Source: Pirellulales bacterium (GTDB taxonomy: Bacteria > Planctomycetota > Planctomycetia > Pirellulales > JAEUIK01). From it: DNA of 64,000 nt. The first letter of the stretch is position 1. Each line of letters begins with the position of its first letter. Shown piece after piece: positions 36,703 to 45,034 of this stretch. The stretch lies in the NCBI GenBank assembly GCA_019636335.1, contig JAHBXR010000019.1, forward strand, positions 62,001 through 126,000. Direction: 5' to 3'. The notes under the pieces are model-generated. The model was not told where the DNA came from. It saw only the letters and a program-made list of their open reading frames with translations, and searched no databases. Both the position numbers and the translations under genes were made by a program.

Positions 36703-37938
36703 ATGAAGCCGACGACGAACACTGCCGCGCCCCCTTCCTTCGCGATCGCGCACCACCTGCGTGCGTTCGGCGTTCGTGCGCGCCTGCTGGCCTTGCTATT
36801 GCATGCCGGTCTCTGCGGCCTGTTCCTGGCGGCCGACGCCAGGGCGAACCACGTTACGCCAGACGAAACAACGCCGATCGACGTCAGCGGCGATGTTGAT
36901 GCCTTTCGCGTGCCGCTGGTCAGCACGGCCGAGGACGATCCTTGCGACGAGAGCCTCACGGCGATTGCCCGCGTCTGCCACGAGCACGATGTGTGGCTCG
37001 TGAGCAGTCGTCGCGCAAGTCGCTGTGGCGACCCCGAGATCGGTTACGAGCGGCTCGACTACTGGCACGCCGAGGATGGCTGCCATTGGACGCGCGCCAC
37101 GGCCGAGGAATTTCACGTGGCCGACAATCCGCGCGTGCCGACGATCTTCTTCGTACACGGCAATCGCGCCGATTTTGGCGAGGCGCAGCAGATGGGTTGG
37201 CAGTGGGTGCGCCGCTTCGAACGGGGCGACTATGGCGATGGGCCGGCGCGCCTGGTGATCTACACCTGGCCAAGCGATGCGATCCCCGGCAAGCCGATCG
37301 AAGATGCGCGGATCAAGGCCGGCACCAGCGAATCGTACGCGTGGTACCTGGCGGCGCTGGTCGATCGATTGGCGCCGGAGGTTCCGGTCGGGCTCGTGGG
37401 TTACAGCTACGGCGCACGCTTGATTACCGCCTCCCTGCATTTGATGGGGGGGGGACGCATCGCCGGCCGTCAATTGACTCCTACTCCCGCGGCAGATGGC
37501 CGCCCGGTGCGCGCCGTGCTGATTGCAGCCGCGCTCGACCATCATTGGCTGGGCGTGGGCCAACACCACGGGATGGCGCTTTCACAAGTCGAGAGCCTGG
37601 TCGTCTTCGTCAATGGCGAAGACCCCGTCCTGCGGCTTTATCCCCATCTGTATGGACACGGCCGGGGGCCCGAGGCCTTGGGACGCACGGGCGTCGCGTC
37701 GCGGACGCGACTGGGCGAACATGGCGCAAAGCTATGGCAGGTGAATGTCACCGGGGCGATTGGACGCCATCACGACTGGACGCACCATGTGAATTCGGGC
37801 GCCGTGATGGGACGCGCAAGACGCGAATTCTCCTTCGACGACCTGCGCGATCGAACTCCCGCCGAGAGCGACGATCCACCCCCGGCGCTACCCATGGCGT
37901 CGAGTGGCAGGTCCCGGCATGCGGCGGCCGCGCGCTAA
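36703..37938 (+). CDS. Exported alpha/beta-hydrolase-fold protein
   Basis: 411 residues with an N-terminal hydrophobic segment (RLLALLLHAGLCGLFLAADA, likely a signal peptide). Alpha/beta hydrolase features are an oxyanion strand PTIFFVHGNR, the nucleophile elbow GYSYGAR (Ser in G-x-S-x-G) and a later VNGEDPVLRLY strand for the acid. The catalytic His is probably in the RHHDWTHH cluster. An N-terminal domain of about 100 residues carries several Cys pairs. The substrate is unknown. The stop overlaps that of the convergent oxidoreductase gene by a few nucleotides. Confidence 0.8.
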   Translation: MKPTTNTAAPPSFAIAHHLRAFGVRARLLALLLHAGLCGLFLAADARANHVTPDETTPIDVSGDVDAFRVPLVSTAEDDPCDESLTAIARVCHEHDVWLVSSRRASRCGDPEIGYERLDYWHAEDGCHWTRATAEEFHVADNPRVPTIFFVHGNRADFGEAQQMGWQWVRRFERGDYGDGPARLVIYTWPSDAIPGKPIEDARIKAGTSESYAWYLAALVDRLAPEVPVGLVGYSYGARLITASLHLMGGGRIAGRQLTPTPAADGRPVRAVLIAAALDHHWLGVGQHHGMALSQVESLVVFVNGEDPVLRLYPHLYGHGRGPEALGRTGVASRTRLGEHGAKLWQVNVTGAIGRHHDWTHHVNSGAVMGRARREFSFDDLRDRTPAESDDPPPALPMASSGRSRHAAAAR

Positions 37939-38921
37939 CCACCCTGCGAGGTGGGCAATTCGAGACCGGCGGCCGTGCGCACCGCATCGAGCACGCGCAT
38001 GTTCGCCAAACCCCCTTCAGCCGGCTCGGACAAGCGGCCGTTGGCGATCCCGGCGCAGAACGCCTTGACCTGTTCGGCATACTGCTGCGCCGCCGGAAAC
38101 CGTACGGTTTGCGTCCCTGCTTCCGTGGTGACGATCAAGGTCGCTTCGGGATCGGGGAGCACGCCGCCAGGCAACTCGACGGCGCCTTTCGTGCCCACGA
38201 TCTCGAGACGGCAACGAAAAGGGCACTCGAAGCTGCTGTCGAAAAGTGCCATCACGCCATTCGGAAACACGAGTTGGGCGGACAGCGTCATATCGACGCC
38301 CGATTCATAACGCACGCCCCGGGCATAGACTTCTTTGGGCTCGCAGCCGGCAAAGAGGCGCGCGGCGTTGATGCCGTAGCAGCCCAGGTCGCACACGGCG
38401 CCGCCACCATGTTGCGGGTCGAGTCGCCAATCGCCACGATCGATATCGAACGAGAAGTCGAGCTTGACGAGGCGCAAATCGCCGATCGTGCCGTCGGCCA
38501 ACATCTGCCGCACCCGTGTCACTCGCGGATGGTGGCGCCACATGAACGCCTCCATCAGGATCACGCCATGCTGACGGCAGGCCTCGACCATGTCGGCGGC
38601 GTCTTCGGCGGTAAGGCCAAGCGGTTTCTCGCACAGCACATGCTTGCCGGCCGCCGCGGCACGCAACGTCCAGGGGCGGTGCAATTCGTTCGGCAGCGGG
38701 ATATAGACGGCGTCGATGTCGGGATCATCGATCAGGGCCTCGTACGAATCGTAGTGGCGGGGGATGGCGAATTCCCGCGCCCACGCGGCGCCGAGATCAC
38801 GGTCCCGGCTGGCGATGGCCAGGGTCGTCGCCACCCCCGATTGTTCGATGCCCGCGTGCATGGCACGCCGCACGATCCGGGCACAACCCAGGATGCCGAA
38901 GCGGACCTTGTCGTTCTGCAT
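37935..38921 (-). CDS. Gfo/Idh/MocA-family oxidoreductase
   Basis: 328 residues. An N-terminal Rossmann domain (FGILGCARIVRRAMHAGI) for NAD(P) is followed by the family motif CEKPLG around residue 97. The C-terminal alpha/beta domain contains DLGCYGINAARLFAG, where the DxxxxxxH-type catalytic position is partly changed. It probably acts on a sugar or inositol-like substrate, as most members do. It is convergent with the hydrolase gene and divergent from the class IV aminotransferase gene. Confidence 0.9.
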   Translation of the reverse strand: MQNDKVRFGILGCARIVRRAMHAGIEQSGVATTLAIASRDRDLGAAWAREFAIPRHYDSYEALIDDPDIDAVYIPLPNELHRPWTLRAAAAGKHVLCEKPLGLTAEDAADMVEACRQHGVILMEAFMWRHHPRVTRVRQMLADGTIGDLRLVKLDFSFDIDRGDWRLDPQHGGGAVCDLGCYGINAARLFAGCEPKEVYARGVRYESGVDMTLSAQLVFPNGVMALFDSSFECPFRCRLEIVGTKGAVELPGGVLPDPEATLIVTTEAGTQTVRFPAAQQYAEQVKAFCAGIANGRLSEPAEGGLANMRVLDAVRTAAGLELPTSQGG

Positions 38922-39090
38922 AAATGGCCATTCCGAAGAAAAGAGGCGGGAGCGTTCCGAACGCGACGGCCTCGAGTCGTGTCCTGCGAGCGGGTGTAGT
39001 CTACCAGTTGACCGGTAACCGTCGAACGGGCCGGACCGATTTCGCGGATTCGACTTCTCGCTTCGCGGAATGCAGTTGATAATCGAGACT

Positions 39091-40008
39091 ATGGATCGCC
39101 CCCAAGCCTATCTCAACGGTCGCTTCGTCCCCGACGACGAGGCTCGCATCTCGGTCACCGACGCGGGCTTCGTGCTGGGGGTGACTTTGAGCGAGCAGTT
39201 GCGCACGTTCGACGGGCAGATCTTTCGCCTCGAAGATCACGTCGCGCGGCTTCAGCGCAGCCTTGTCTATCTGGGGCTGGCCGAGGCCGTATCGCTCGAA
39301 ACCATTTCGGCCGCGGCGCGTGACCTGGTCGAGGTCAATTTCCCGCTGCTCCACGAAGGGAGCGATCTGGGACTCTCGATGGTGGTCACGCCGGGACCAT
39401 ACGGAACGTTCGCCTCGGGGCAGACGGCACCGACCGTCTGTCTGCACACGTACGAGTTGCCCTTTGCCCGCTGGGCCAACAAGTATCGCGGCGGCGAGCA
39501 CCTGATCGTGACACCGTTCGAGCAGGTGTCGCCGCGCTCGTGGCCGCGCGAAATCAAATGCCGTAGCCGCATGCACTACTACCTGGCCGACCGCTGTGCG
39601 ACGCAGCATTCGCGAAGTGCTCGCGCGCTCTTGCTCGATCAAAGCGGTGCCGTGCTCGAGACGACCACGGCGAACGTGCTCGTCTACCGCCAGGATGAAG
39701 GGCTGATTTCTCCCCCGCTCGAATCGGTGCTCCCTGGCATTAGCCTGGCCGTGACCATGGAACTGGCCGCTGCCCAGGGGATCACGTGCGTTTACCGCGA
39801 GTTGAGCGTTGAGCAAGTGGCGACGGCAGACGAGGTGCTCGTCACCAGCACGCCCAACTGCGTGTTGCCGGTGACACGCGTGAACGATCGCGAGATTGCC
39901 GACGGGTCGCCGGGGCCGATCTATGCCCGGTTGATGGCGGCCTGGAGCCGCGAGGCGGGACTTGATATCGAAGGACAGGCCCGCGCGAGGGCGTTGCTCG
40001 CATCGTGA
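39091..40008 (+). CDS. Class IV PLP aminotransferase (BCAT / D-amino acid aminotransferase-like)
   Basis: About 305 residues from the ATG at 39091 (an ATG 21 nt earlier is possible). Fold type IV signatures are AYLNGRFVPDDEARISVTDA, followed by an EQLRTFDGQIFRLEDHVARL stretch, the PLP lysine in REIKCRSRMHYYLAD, and LLLDQSGAVLETTTANVLVY with the TTAN cofactor motif. It could be a branched-chain or D-amino acid aminotransferase or an aminodeoxychorismate lyase; the class is clear, the substrate is not. The tRNA-Cys gene is 7 nt beyond its stop on the other strand. Confidence 0.9.
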   Translation: MDRPQAYLNGRFVPDDEARISVTDAGFVLGVTLSEQLRTFDGQIFRLEDHVARLQRSLVYLGLAEAVSLETISAAARDLVEVNFPLLHEGSDLGLSMVVTPGPYGTFASGQTAPTVCLHTYELPFARWANKYRGGEHLIVTPFEQVSPRSWPREIKCRSRMHYYLADRCATQHSRSARALLLDQSGAVLETTTANVLVYRQDEGLISPPLESVLPGISLAVTMELAAAQGITCVYRELSVEQVATADEVLVTSTPNCVLPVTRVNDREIADGSPGPIYARLMAAWSREAGLDIEGQARARALLAS

Positions 40009-40014
40009 AGAAAA

Positions 40015-40085
40015 AGAGGCCGGTGGGAGTCGAACCCACTTAGATCGGGTTGCAGCCGATTGCCTGGCCGTCTGGCTCCAGCCTC
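40015..40085 (-). tRNA. tRNA-Cys (GCA)
   Basis: The minus strand folds as a 71-nt cloverleaf. It has a 7-bp acceptor stem (GAGGCUG with CGGCCUC, one G-U), a 3-bp D stem, an anticodon stem AUCGG/CCGAU around loop CUGCAAC (anticodon GCA), a 4-nt variable loop, and a T arm GUGGG-UUCGACU-CCCAC. The discriminator is U73, as expected for Cys. CCA is not encoded; a T-rich run follows. Positions 8-9 read GA rather than the usual UA, which is odd. Confidence 0.85.
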
Positions 40086-40091
40086 ATGTTG

Positions 40092-40140
40092 TGCGAACCT
40101 CGCCTGAGGACATGACTTGGAATCCTCTTCCAAGGTTCGC
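40092..40140. other. Nested inverted repeat near tRNA-Cys
   Basis: Outer arms GCGAACC (40092-40098) and GGTTCGC (40134-40140) enclose inner arms CTTGGAA (40116-40122) and TTCCAAG (40128-40134). It lies directly upstream of the tRNA on the minus strand and could be a structured RNA element or a leftover of a duplicated tRNA-like sequence. Confidence 0.35.
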
Positions 40141-40611
40141 GCCAAGCAGCGTCTTGTCGCTACCCTGAGCATATCGGTTCGCGCGGCGACGCCGCTTGAG
40201 TCCTGCTCCATTCGAGAAATCTTGCCGGCAGGGATGCTTCGTGGAGAAGAATTTTCTCAAGTGGCCGATCCGGCAGCGAGATAGTGCCCAGGCGAAGCCG
40301 CCACGGGGGGCGCCAACAAACGAGCGAGGCGGGCTGATGGGTCCCGGTGCAGCGTGCCTGGGGGGCGGACCGGAAGGATTCGCGACTTCCGGTCTGAACG
40401 CTGCGCCGAGGACTGTCAACCCGCCTCGCAAGCTGGAAGGAAATGAGATTGGTTCGTTCACCGTCGAAGGGACACCAGCGAGACCGCTGCCATCGCAGAA
40501 CCGCAATCGACGGCCCGAAGCCCCGCGACTCATCGGGAGGAGCGACCCGAGTCGCGTGGAACGTGCCTGCGTCGCTGGCGGATCGAGTGGCAAGCCGGCG
40601 TCGCCGCCACA

Positions 40612-40639
40612 GGGCACTCGTCTCGCTAGGCGAGTGCCC
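40612..40639. repeat. Hairpin, possible dispersed repeat unit
   Basis: Arms GGGCACTCG (40612-40620) and CGAGTGCCC (40631-40639) form a 9-bp stem around a 10-nt loop that itself can pair differently (CTCGC/GCGAG). No T tract follows, so it is not an obvious terminator. Confidence 0.4.
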
Positions 40640-41210
40640 CTACTCTGGTACCGGAGCGGGGTAACCTCATGCTGCGCGTTCCTCGTTCTTCGAGTGAAGC
40701 GGATGAAAACCTCGCGGCACGCTGCCGCGCCATCGCTGCGTTGACCTGCTTCCGACGCTCAATCTCGGCCACGGCTTCGCATCGTTTTTGTCTTGCGTGC
40801 GTCGCAGCCATAGTTGAAATACACGCGCTGGGAGTGAAGTCAAAATGCGAGAGAAAAAATTCTTGAGCAACGCGTCCGACAGCCGGCGCAAGTGAATACG
40901 GCGCAGAGATCTGGAGCTTGAGAAATTTTTTTGCGTCGGTCGAAGGTCGTGCGCCCGCATATTTTTCCCAGGCAAAAAGGCTTCGCCGATCGCGCCTTTC
41001 ACCACACGATTGCGCGACCGCGGGCTGGTAATTTATCGTGGTGCCGTCGAGGATTCGGCCAATGAGCACCAGGAGCAAGGCCCGTAATGGCGACAGTTGC
41101 TCCCAACCCGGGATGATCCAGGGCTACACGACCACTACGGTGCCGGGCACGAGTCTCGCGAAGAACAAACCCGACAGAATCTCGCGCCATTGGTTCATCC
41201 ATCGGCCCGA

Positions 41211-42299
41211 TTATTCGGTGGGCGAATTGTGGAAGGCATCGCACGCCTCGAGCGCCATGACGGCATACGCCGTGCCAGCATGCGTGAGGAAGTGCTTGTT
41301 GTCTTTGTAGAGCGAGCGCGTAAACCAGCGCCCGCTTTCGCGCTGGTGGGTCTTAAGCCACTCGACGCCGTGCGCGAGGCGCGGATCGTTGGCTGGCACG
41401 CCCAGTTGCCGCGCGAGAAAGATGACAAATCCGGTGCCGTAGCCGTCGCTCGAATCCAGGTCTTGCGGCGAACCATCTTGGCGTTTCCAATCGCCGAGCG
41501 TGGCGAGTCCCCAACCACCATCGGCGTGCTGCAGCGTCAGCATGGCCTCGACACACGTCTGACGCTCCTCGTCATTCATGAGGCCATCGACCCTGGTCGA
41601 GGCCCAGGCAAGCAAGGCATGATGGTGCAGCGAGGGGGCTTCATTCTCATGTACGTACCGGGCAAGCTGTTCGAGTCCCGCCTTCGCCGCGGGTGTGTGC
41701 TGATAGTCGTCCGGGGCGAAGCCTGCCGCCAGTGCCACCATCGCAATGCCAAAATAGTCGTCCAACTCCATCGGTGGCCAGCCGCAGTTCTTCCAGCTAA
41801 AACCACCGTCTTCGCGCTGGACCGTCCAAATGCGATCTAGTGCCTTCCGCGTGACCGGGTGCAGCCCTTGGCCTTGCGCCGCATCGTGCGAGGCGAGCAC
41901 GGCGGCCGTCATGATGACCTCGGCATCCCAACGTGGTCCCTTTTCCTCCCAGCGTTCAGTGACGAGTTTCTCCGCATAGTCGCGCACGACCCCCACCGCC
42001 GGTGCCTCGAGATCGGTCTCGGGCCGCGACATCAGGTACAGGTAGTTCGTGTGACACGTCATGCAATTGCGGTTCTTCTGCCAGGCGAGCGCCGCCGAAT
42101 CGAGAAAATGTTCGGCCTTGGCCCGCGAGAACGCCCCCAAGAGGGGCTCGTCGGGCGAGTTGGCCGAGGGGGGCACGACATTGTCGAGCGTGACGGGAGT
42201 GGGCTCGGCCGCACGAATCGCGGTAATCGATGTAAGTACAAACGCAACCGTTCCAAGAACGACACGCCGCATCCCAGGATTCGAGTATCGCACGTTCAT
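41211..42299 (-). CDS. Exported CxxCH protein with alpha/alpha-toroid (squalene-cyclase-like) repeats
   Basis: About 362 residues from the ATG at 42297-42299 with GGAG upstream; a signal peptide follows (RRVVLGTVAFVLTSITAIRA). A CMTCH motif early in the mature chain is a c-type heme attachment site or a metal site. The remainder shows repeats typical of terpene cyclase/prenyltransferase toroids: VQREDGGFSW, LQHADGGWG and HQRESGRWF. The DxDD catalytic motif of squalene-hopene cyclase is not present, so it is probably not a cyclase. It is divergent from the enolase-superfamily gene. Confidence 0.8.
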   Translation of the reverse strand: MNVRYSNPGMRRVVLGTVAFVLTSITAIRAAEPTPVTLDNVVPPSANSPDEPLLGAFSRAKAEHFLDSAALAWQKNRNCMTCHTNYLYLMSRPETDLEAPAVGVVRDYAEKLVTERWEEKGPRWDAEVIMTAAVLASHDAAQGQGLHPVTRKALDRIWTVQREDGGFSWKNCGWPPMELDDYFGIAMVALAAGFAPDDYQHTPAAKAGLEQLARYVHENEAPSLHHHALLAWASTRVDGLMNDEERQTCVEAMLTLQHADGGWGLATLGDWKRQDGSPQDLDSSDGYGTGFVIFLARQLGVPANDPRLAHGVEWLKTHQRESGRWFTRSLYKDNKHFLTHAGTAYAVMALEACDAFHNSPTE

Positions 42300-42487
42300 G
42301 AACTGCTCCGTTTGCTCCCTGGCAACCGCCCCACTCACGCTCGGGCTGCTGCCTATCGTACGATCCCCACCGCACGGTTCAAGCAATTCGTTATTCGTCG
42401 GTCGCGATGCCGGTACCTGATCGATGCAATCGGCGGTCCCCTTTGCTGTGCGCCCCGGCAATTTCACTGCTAGAATGCCCCGCAGCT

Positions 42488-43612
42488 ATGCCTATGAAAA
42501 TCACCCACATCGAGACCTATCCCGTCCGCATCCCCCTCGTGCCCGAGCGAAGGATGGTCTCGGCGCTGGGTAAGCACGAGGTATCCGACTATCTCCTCGT
42601 GCGAGTCGTCACCGACAACGGCCTCGAAGGAGCGGGTGAAGCGACCGTGATGCCGCGCTGGAGCGGCGAGACGGTCTGGAGCGCCCAGGCGTTGGTCGAG
42701 CACGTGCTCGCGCCGCTCGTCATCGGTTGCGATCCGCACGATGTGGCCGAGATCGATCGACGCATGGATGCCGCGTGCGCGCACAACTGGTTTACCAAAT
42801 CGGCGCTCGAGATGGCCTGCTGGGACATCCAAGGCCGCGCGGCCGGTCGGCCCGTTTACGAATTGCTCGGCGGGCCGAAACGCGAACTTACGTTTCGTTG
42901 CCGCTTTTCGTTAGGGGCCTACGAACCCGAGCGGGCGGCGCGCATCGCGGCCGATCGCGTCGCGGACGGATTTCGCACGATCAAGGTCAAGGTCGGCACG
43001 GAACCCTCGCTCGATCTTGCCCGCGTGCGGGCAGTGCGCGCGGCGATCGGCCCCGACACGGATCTTATGGTTGACGCGAATTGCGGTTGGGATGCAGATA
43101 CGGCGATCCGCTGCCTGCGCGAACTGGCAGACTGCCGGCTCGTGCTCGTCGAGCAACCGACCCCCGATGGCGACTATGCGGCGCTGGCCCACGTGCGGCG
43201 CGAGACAGGTTTGCCGGTGCTGGCCGACGACATCTGCTTCCATCTGGCCCACGCGCGGGAGCTGATCCGCAACGAGTGTTGCGACGCCATCAGCGTCTAT
43301 CCGGGCAAAAACGCCGGCCTGCGCAAATCGCTCGGCATCGTCGAGTTGACGGCGCTACATGGCGTTGCCTGTTCGATCGGCTCGAATCTCGAGTGGGACG
43401 TGGCGACGGCCGCCATGGCCCACCTGGTCGTGGCTCACGAGAACATGCAGGTCGAACGCTACCCAGGCGACGCCCTGGGACCCGTCTATCACGAGTTCTC
43501 GATCGTGAAGCAACCGCTCGAGATCGTCGGGCCACTGGTCTCCCTCTCCGATCGGCCCGGTTTGGGGGTCGAGGTCGATTGGGACCTGGCGCGGCGCCAT
43601 CGCTGCGCGTAG
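42488..43612 (+). CDS. Mandelate racemase/muconate lactonizing enzyme family protein
   Basis: About 374 residues. Enolase-superfamily features are a capping domain (ITHIETYPVRIPLVPERR) and the KxK motif in FRTIKVKVG. Metal ligands follow as Asp in MVDANCGW, Glu in VEQPTPDG and Asp in LADD. A further Lys lies in VYPGKNAGLRK. The pattern resembles the MLE subgroup (Lys on both sides of the barrel), such as dipeptide epimerases or cycloisomerases; the substrate cannot be set. It is followed by an SDR and an SRPBCC gene on the same strand. Confidence 0.9.
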   Translation: MPMKITHIETYPVRIPLVPERRMVSALGKHEVSDYLLVRVVTDNGLEGAGEATVMPRWSGETVWSAQALVEHVLAPLVIGCDPHDVAEIDRRMDAACAHNWFTKSALEMACWDIQGRAAGRPVYELLGGPKRELTFRCRFSLGAYEPERAARIAADRVADGFRTIKVKVGTEPSLDLARVRAVRAAIGPDTDLMVDANCGWDADTAIRCLRELADCRLVLVEQPTPDGDYAALAHVRRETGLPVLADDICFHLAHARELIRNECCDAISVYPGKNAGLRKSLGIVELTALHGVACSIGSNLEWDVATAAMAHLVVAHENMQVERYPGDALGPVYHEFSIVKQPLEIVGPLVSLSDRPGLGVEVDWDLARRHRCA

Positions 43613-43713
43613 TCCTCCCGCTAGGACGGACCCAGCGGTAAGATAAGCACCTTCGGTAGTTCTGGGGCCGCTGGCGTAAAAAGTCTTTAGGATCGAGACG
43701 AGGGAAGCACGAT

Positions 43714-44481
43714 ATGCAGGTCGAAGGTAAGACGGCGATCATCACCGGGGGTGGCACGGGCGTGGGACGCGCCACGGCTATCGCCCTGGCGAAGCTGGGC
43801 TGCTCGGTCTTGGTGAACTACTCGCGTTCGCGGGATGAGGCAGAGCAGACCGCCGCCGAAGTCGAAGCGCTCGGCGTGCGTGCCATTGCCCATCAGGCCG
43901 ATGTCGCCAACGCCGAGGCCTGCCAGGCGATGGCCGACGCGGCGCTCGCCGCGTTCGGGCGGATCGATGTGCTCGTCAACAGCGCCGGCACGACGAAGTT
44001 CATCCCACACCCCGATTTCGATCGTGTGGGTGACGAAGAGTGGGATCGTATTCTTGGCGTGAACCTGAAGGGGCCTTTCTATTGCGCGCGTGCCGTGCGC
44101 GAGTCGATGCTTGCCGCCGGCGGCGGGGCGATCGTCAATATCTCGAGCGTGGCCGGTGTGGGGGGAGTCGGCAGCTCGATTCCCTACTGTGCCTCGAAAG
44201 CGGCGCTCAACAATCTGACGGTGACCCTGGCTCGGGCACTGGCCCCCACGATCCGCGTCAACGCCGTGGCGCCGGGCTTTATCACCGGACGCTGGCTCGA
44301 ACAGGGGCTGGGGCTGGCGTATCCGCTGGTCAAGAAGTCGATGGAGTCGCGCGTGCCCCTCAAGAAGGTTTGCGAGCCGGAAGATGTCGCCACGGCCGCG
44401 CTGGCCTTCATTACCGGATCGGATCTCATCACCGGGCAGGTGCTCGTCATCGACGGCGGCATGTTGATTCCGCCGGCGTGA
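43714..44481 (+). CDS. Short-chain dehydrogenase/reductase (FabG-like)
   Basis: 255 residues, a classical SDR. It has the nucleotide-binding GGGTGVGRA, NSAG in the fourth strand region, the catalytic Ser in NISSVAGVGG, YCASK with the Tyr/Lys pair, and the C-terminal GQVLVIDGG motif typical of 3-oxoacyl-ACP reductase-like enzymes. Asn of the tetrad is in ILGVNLKG. GGGAA precedes the ATG. It probably reduces a carbonyl using NAD(P)H; the pathway is not known. Confidence 0.93.
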   Translation: MQVEGKTAIITGGGTGVGRATAIALAKLGCSVLVNYSRSRDEAEQTAAEVEALGVRAIAHQADVANAEACQAMADAALAAFGRIDVLVNSAGTTKFIPHPDFDRVGDEEWDRILGVNLKGPFYCARAVRESMLAAGGGAIVNISSVAGVGGVGSSIPYCASKAALNNLTVTLARALAPTIRVNAVAPGFITGRWLEQGLGLAYPLVKKSMESRVPLKKVCEPEDVATAALAFITGSDLITGQVLVIDGGMLIPPA

Positions 44482-44509
44482 GCCACGGCTCCGTATTGAA
44501 GGCCTCGAC

Positions 44510-44989
44510 ATGGCGCACGTTTGCACCTCGGCCACGGTCGTCGTTCCGCATCCCGATGCGAATGACGTATTCGACTACTCGACCGATCTCGACGCGGTGC
44601 CCGAATACTTCGTCGGCTACGGGCCTGTGCCCGCCATTCGCTCGATGGAGATGATCGACGGCGCCAAACCGGTCGTGGGCGAAAGCCGTCGCATCAAGCT
44701 GGCCGACGGCAACCTGTTGCGCGAGGAGATCGTCGTGCTCGAGCGTCCGCGGCGGCACGCCTACCGTGTGACCGGCTATGTGGCCCCGTTTTCGAAGCTC
44801 GTCCGGGCCGGACACGGCGACTGGACCTTCGAGCCCGTGGAAGAGGGCGTGCGCATCACGTGGAAGTACACCTACGACCTGACCAGCCCGCTCGCGTGGC
44901 CACTGGCATGGCCTCTGGTGAAGGGCCCCATGCGTCTGGCAATGCAGCGGGCGCTCGATCGCATTGCGGCACGCCGCTGGACGCGTTGA
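44510..44989 (+). CDS. SRPBCC-fold (polyketide cyclase/START-like) protein
   Basis: 159 residues with the helix-grip layout: a first strand ATVVVPHPDANDVFDYSTDL, a central sheet (ESRRIKLADGNLLREEIVVL, TWKYTYDL) and a long C-terminal helix (MRLAMQRALDRIAAR). Such proteins bind hydrophobic ligands. It lies 28 nt after the SDR gene and may be co-transcribed. The ligand is unknown. Confidence 0.8.
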   Translation: MAHVCTSATVVVPHPDANDVFDYSTDLDAVPEYFVGYGPVPAIRSMEMIDGAKPVVGESRRIKLADGNLLREEIVVLERPRRHAYRVTGYVAPFSKLVRAGHGDWTFEPVEEGVRITWKYTYDLTSPLAWPLAWPLVKGPMRLAMQRALDRIAARRWTR

Positions 44990-45034
44990 GTCTTCGGCCG
45001 CAATGCGTCTCGCGCCGTGCAGGTCGGAGCCGCA

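Larger units (their letters stand above)
40086..41210. other. 1.1-kb stretch with no recognisable gene
   Basis: Open frames exist on both strands but translate to Arg/Pro/Gly-rich sequence without family likeness. The stretch contains a nested hairpin (40092-40140) and a 9-bp hairpin (40612-40639). From about 40840 the sequence becomes less GC-rich. It may be a decayed gene region or carry RNA elements. Confidence 0.45.

Noticed and set aside
36942-38999. Long open plus-strand frame over the hydrolase and oxidoreductase genes
   Set aside because: It is Arg-rich and overlaps two genes with clear family motifs in other frames.
40084-40744. Open frames on both strands in the gap after tRNA-Cys
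   Set aside because: They translate to low-complexity Arg/Pro/Gly sequence with no family likeness and no ribosome sites.
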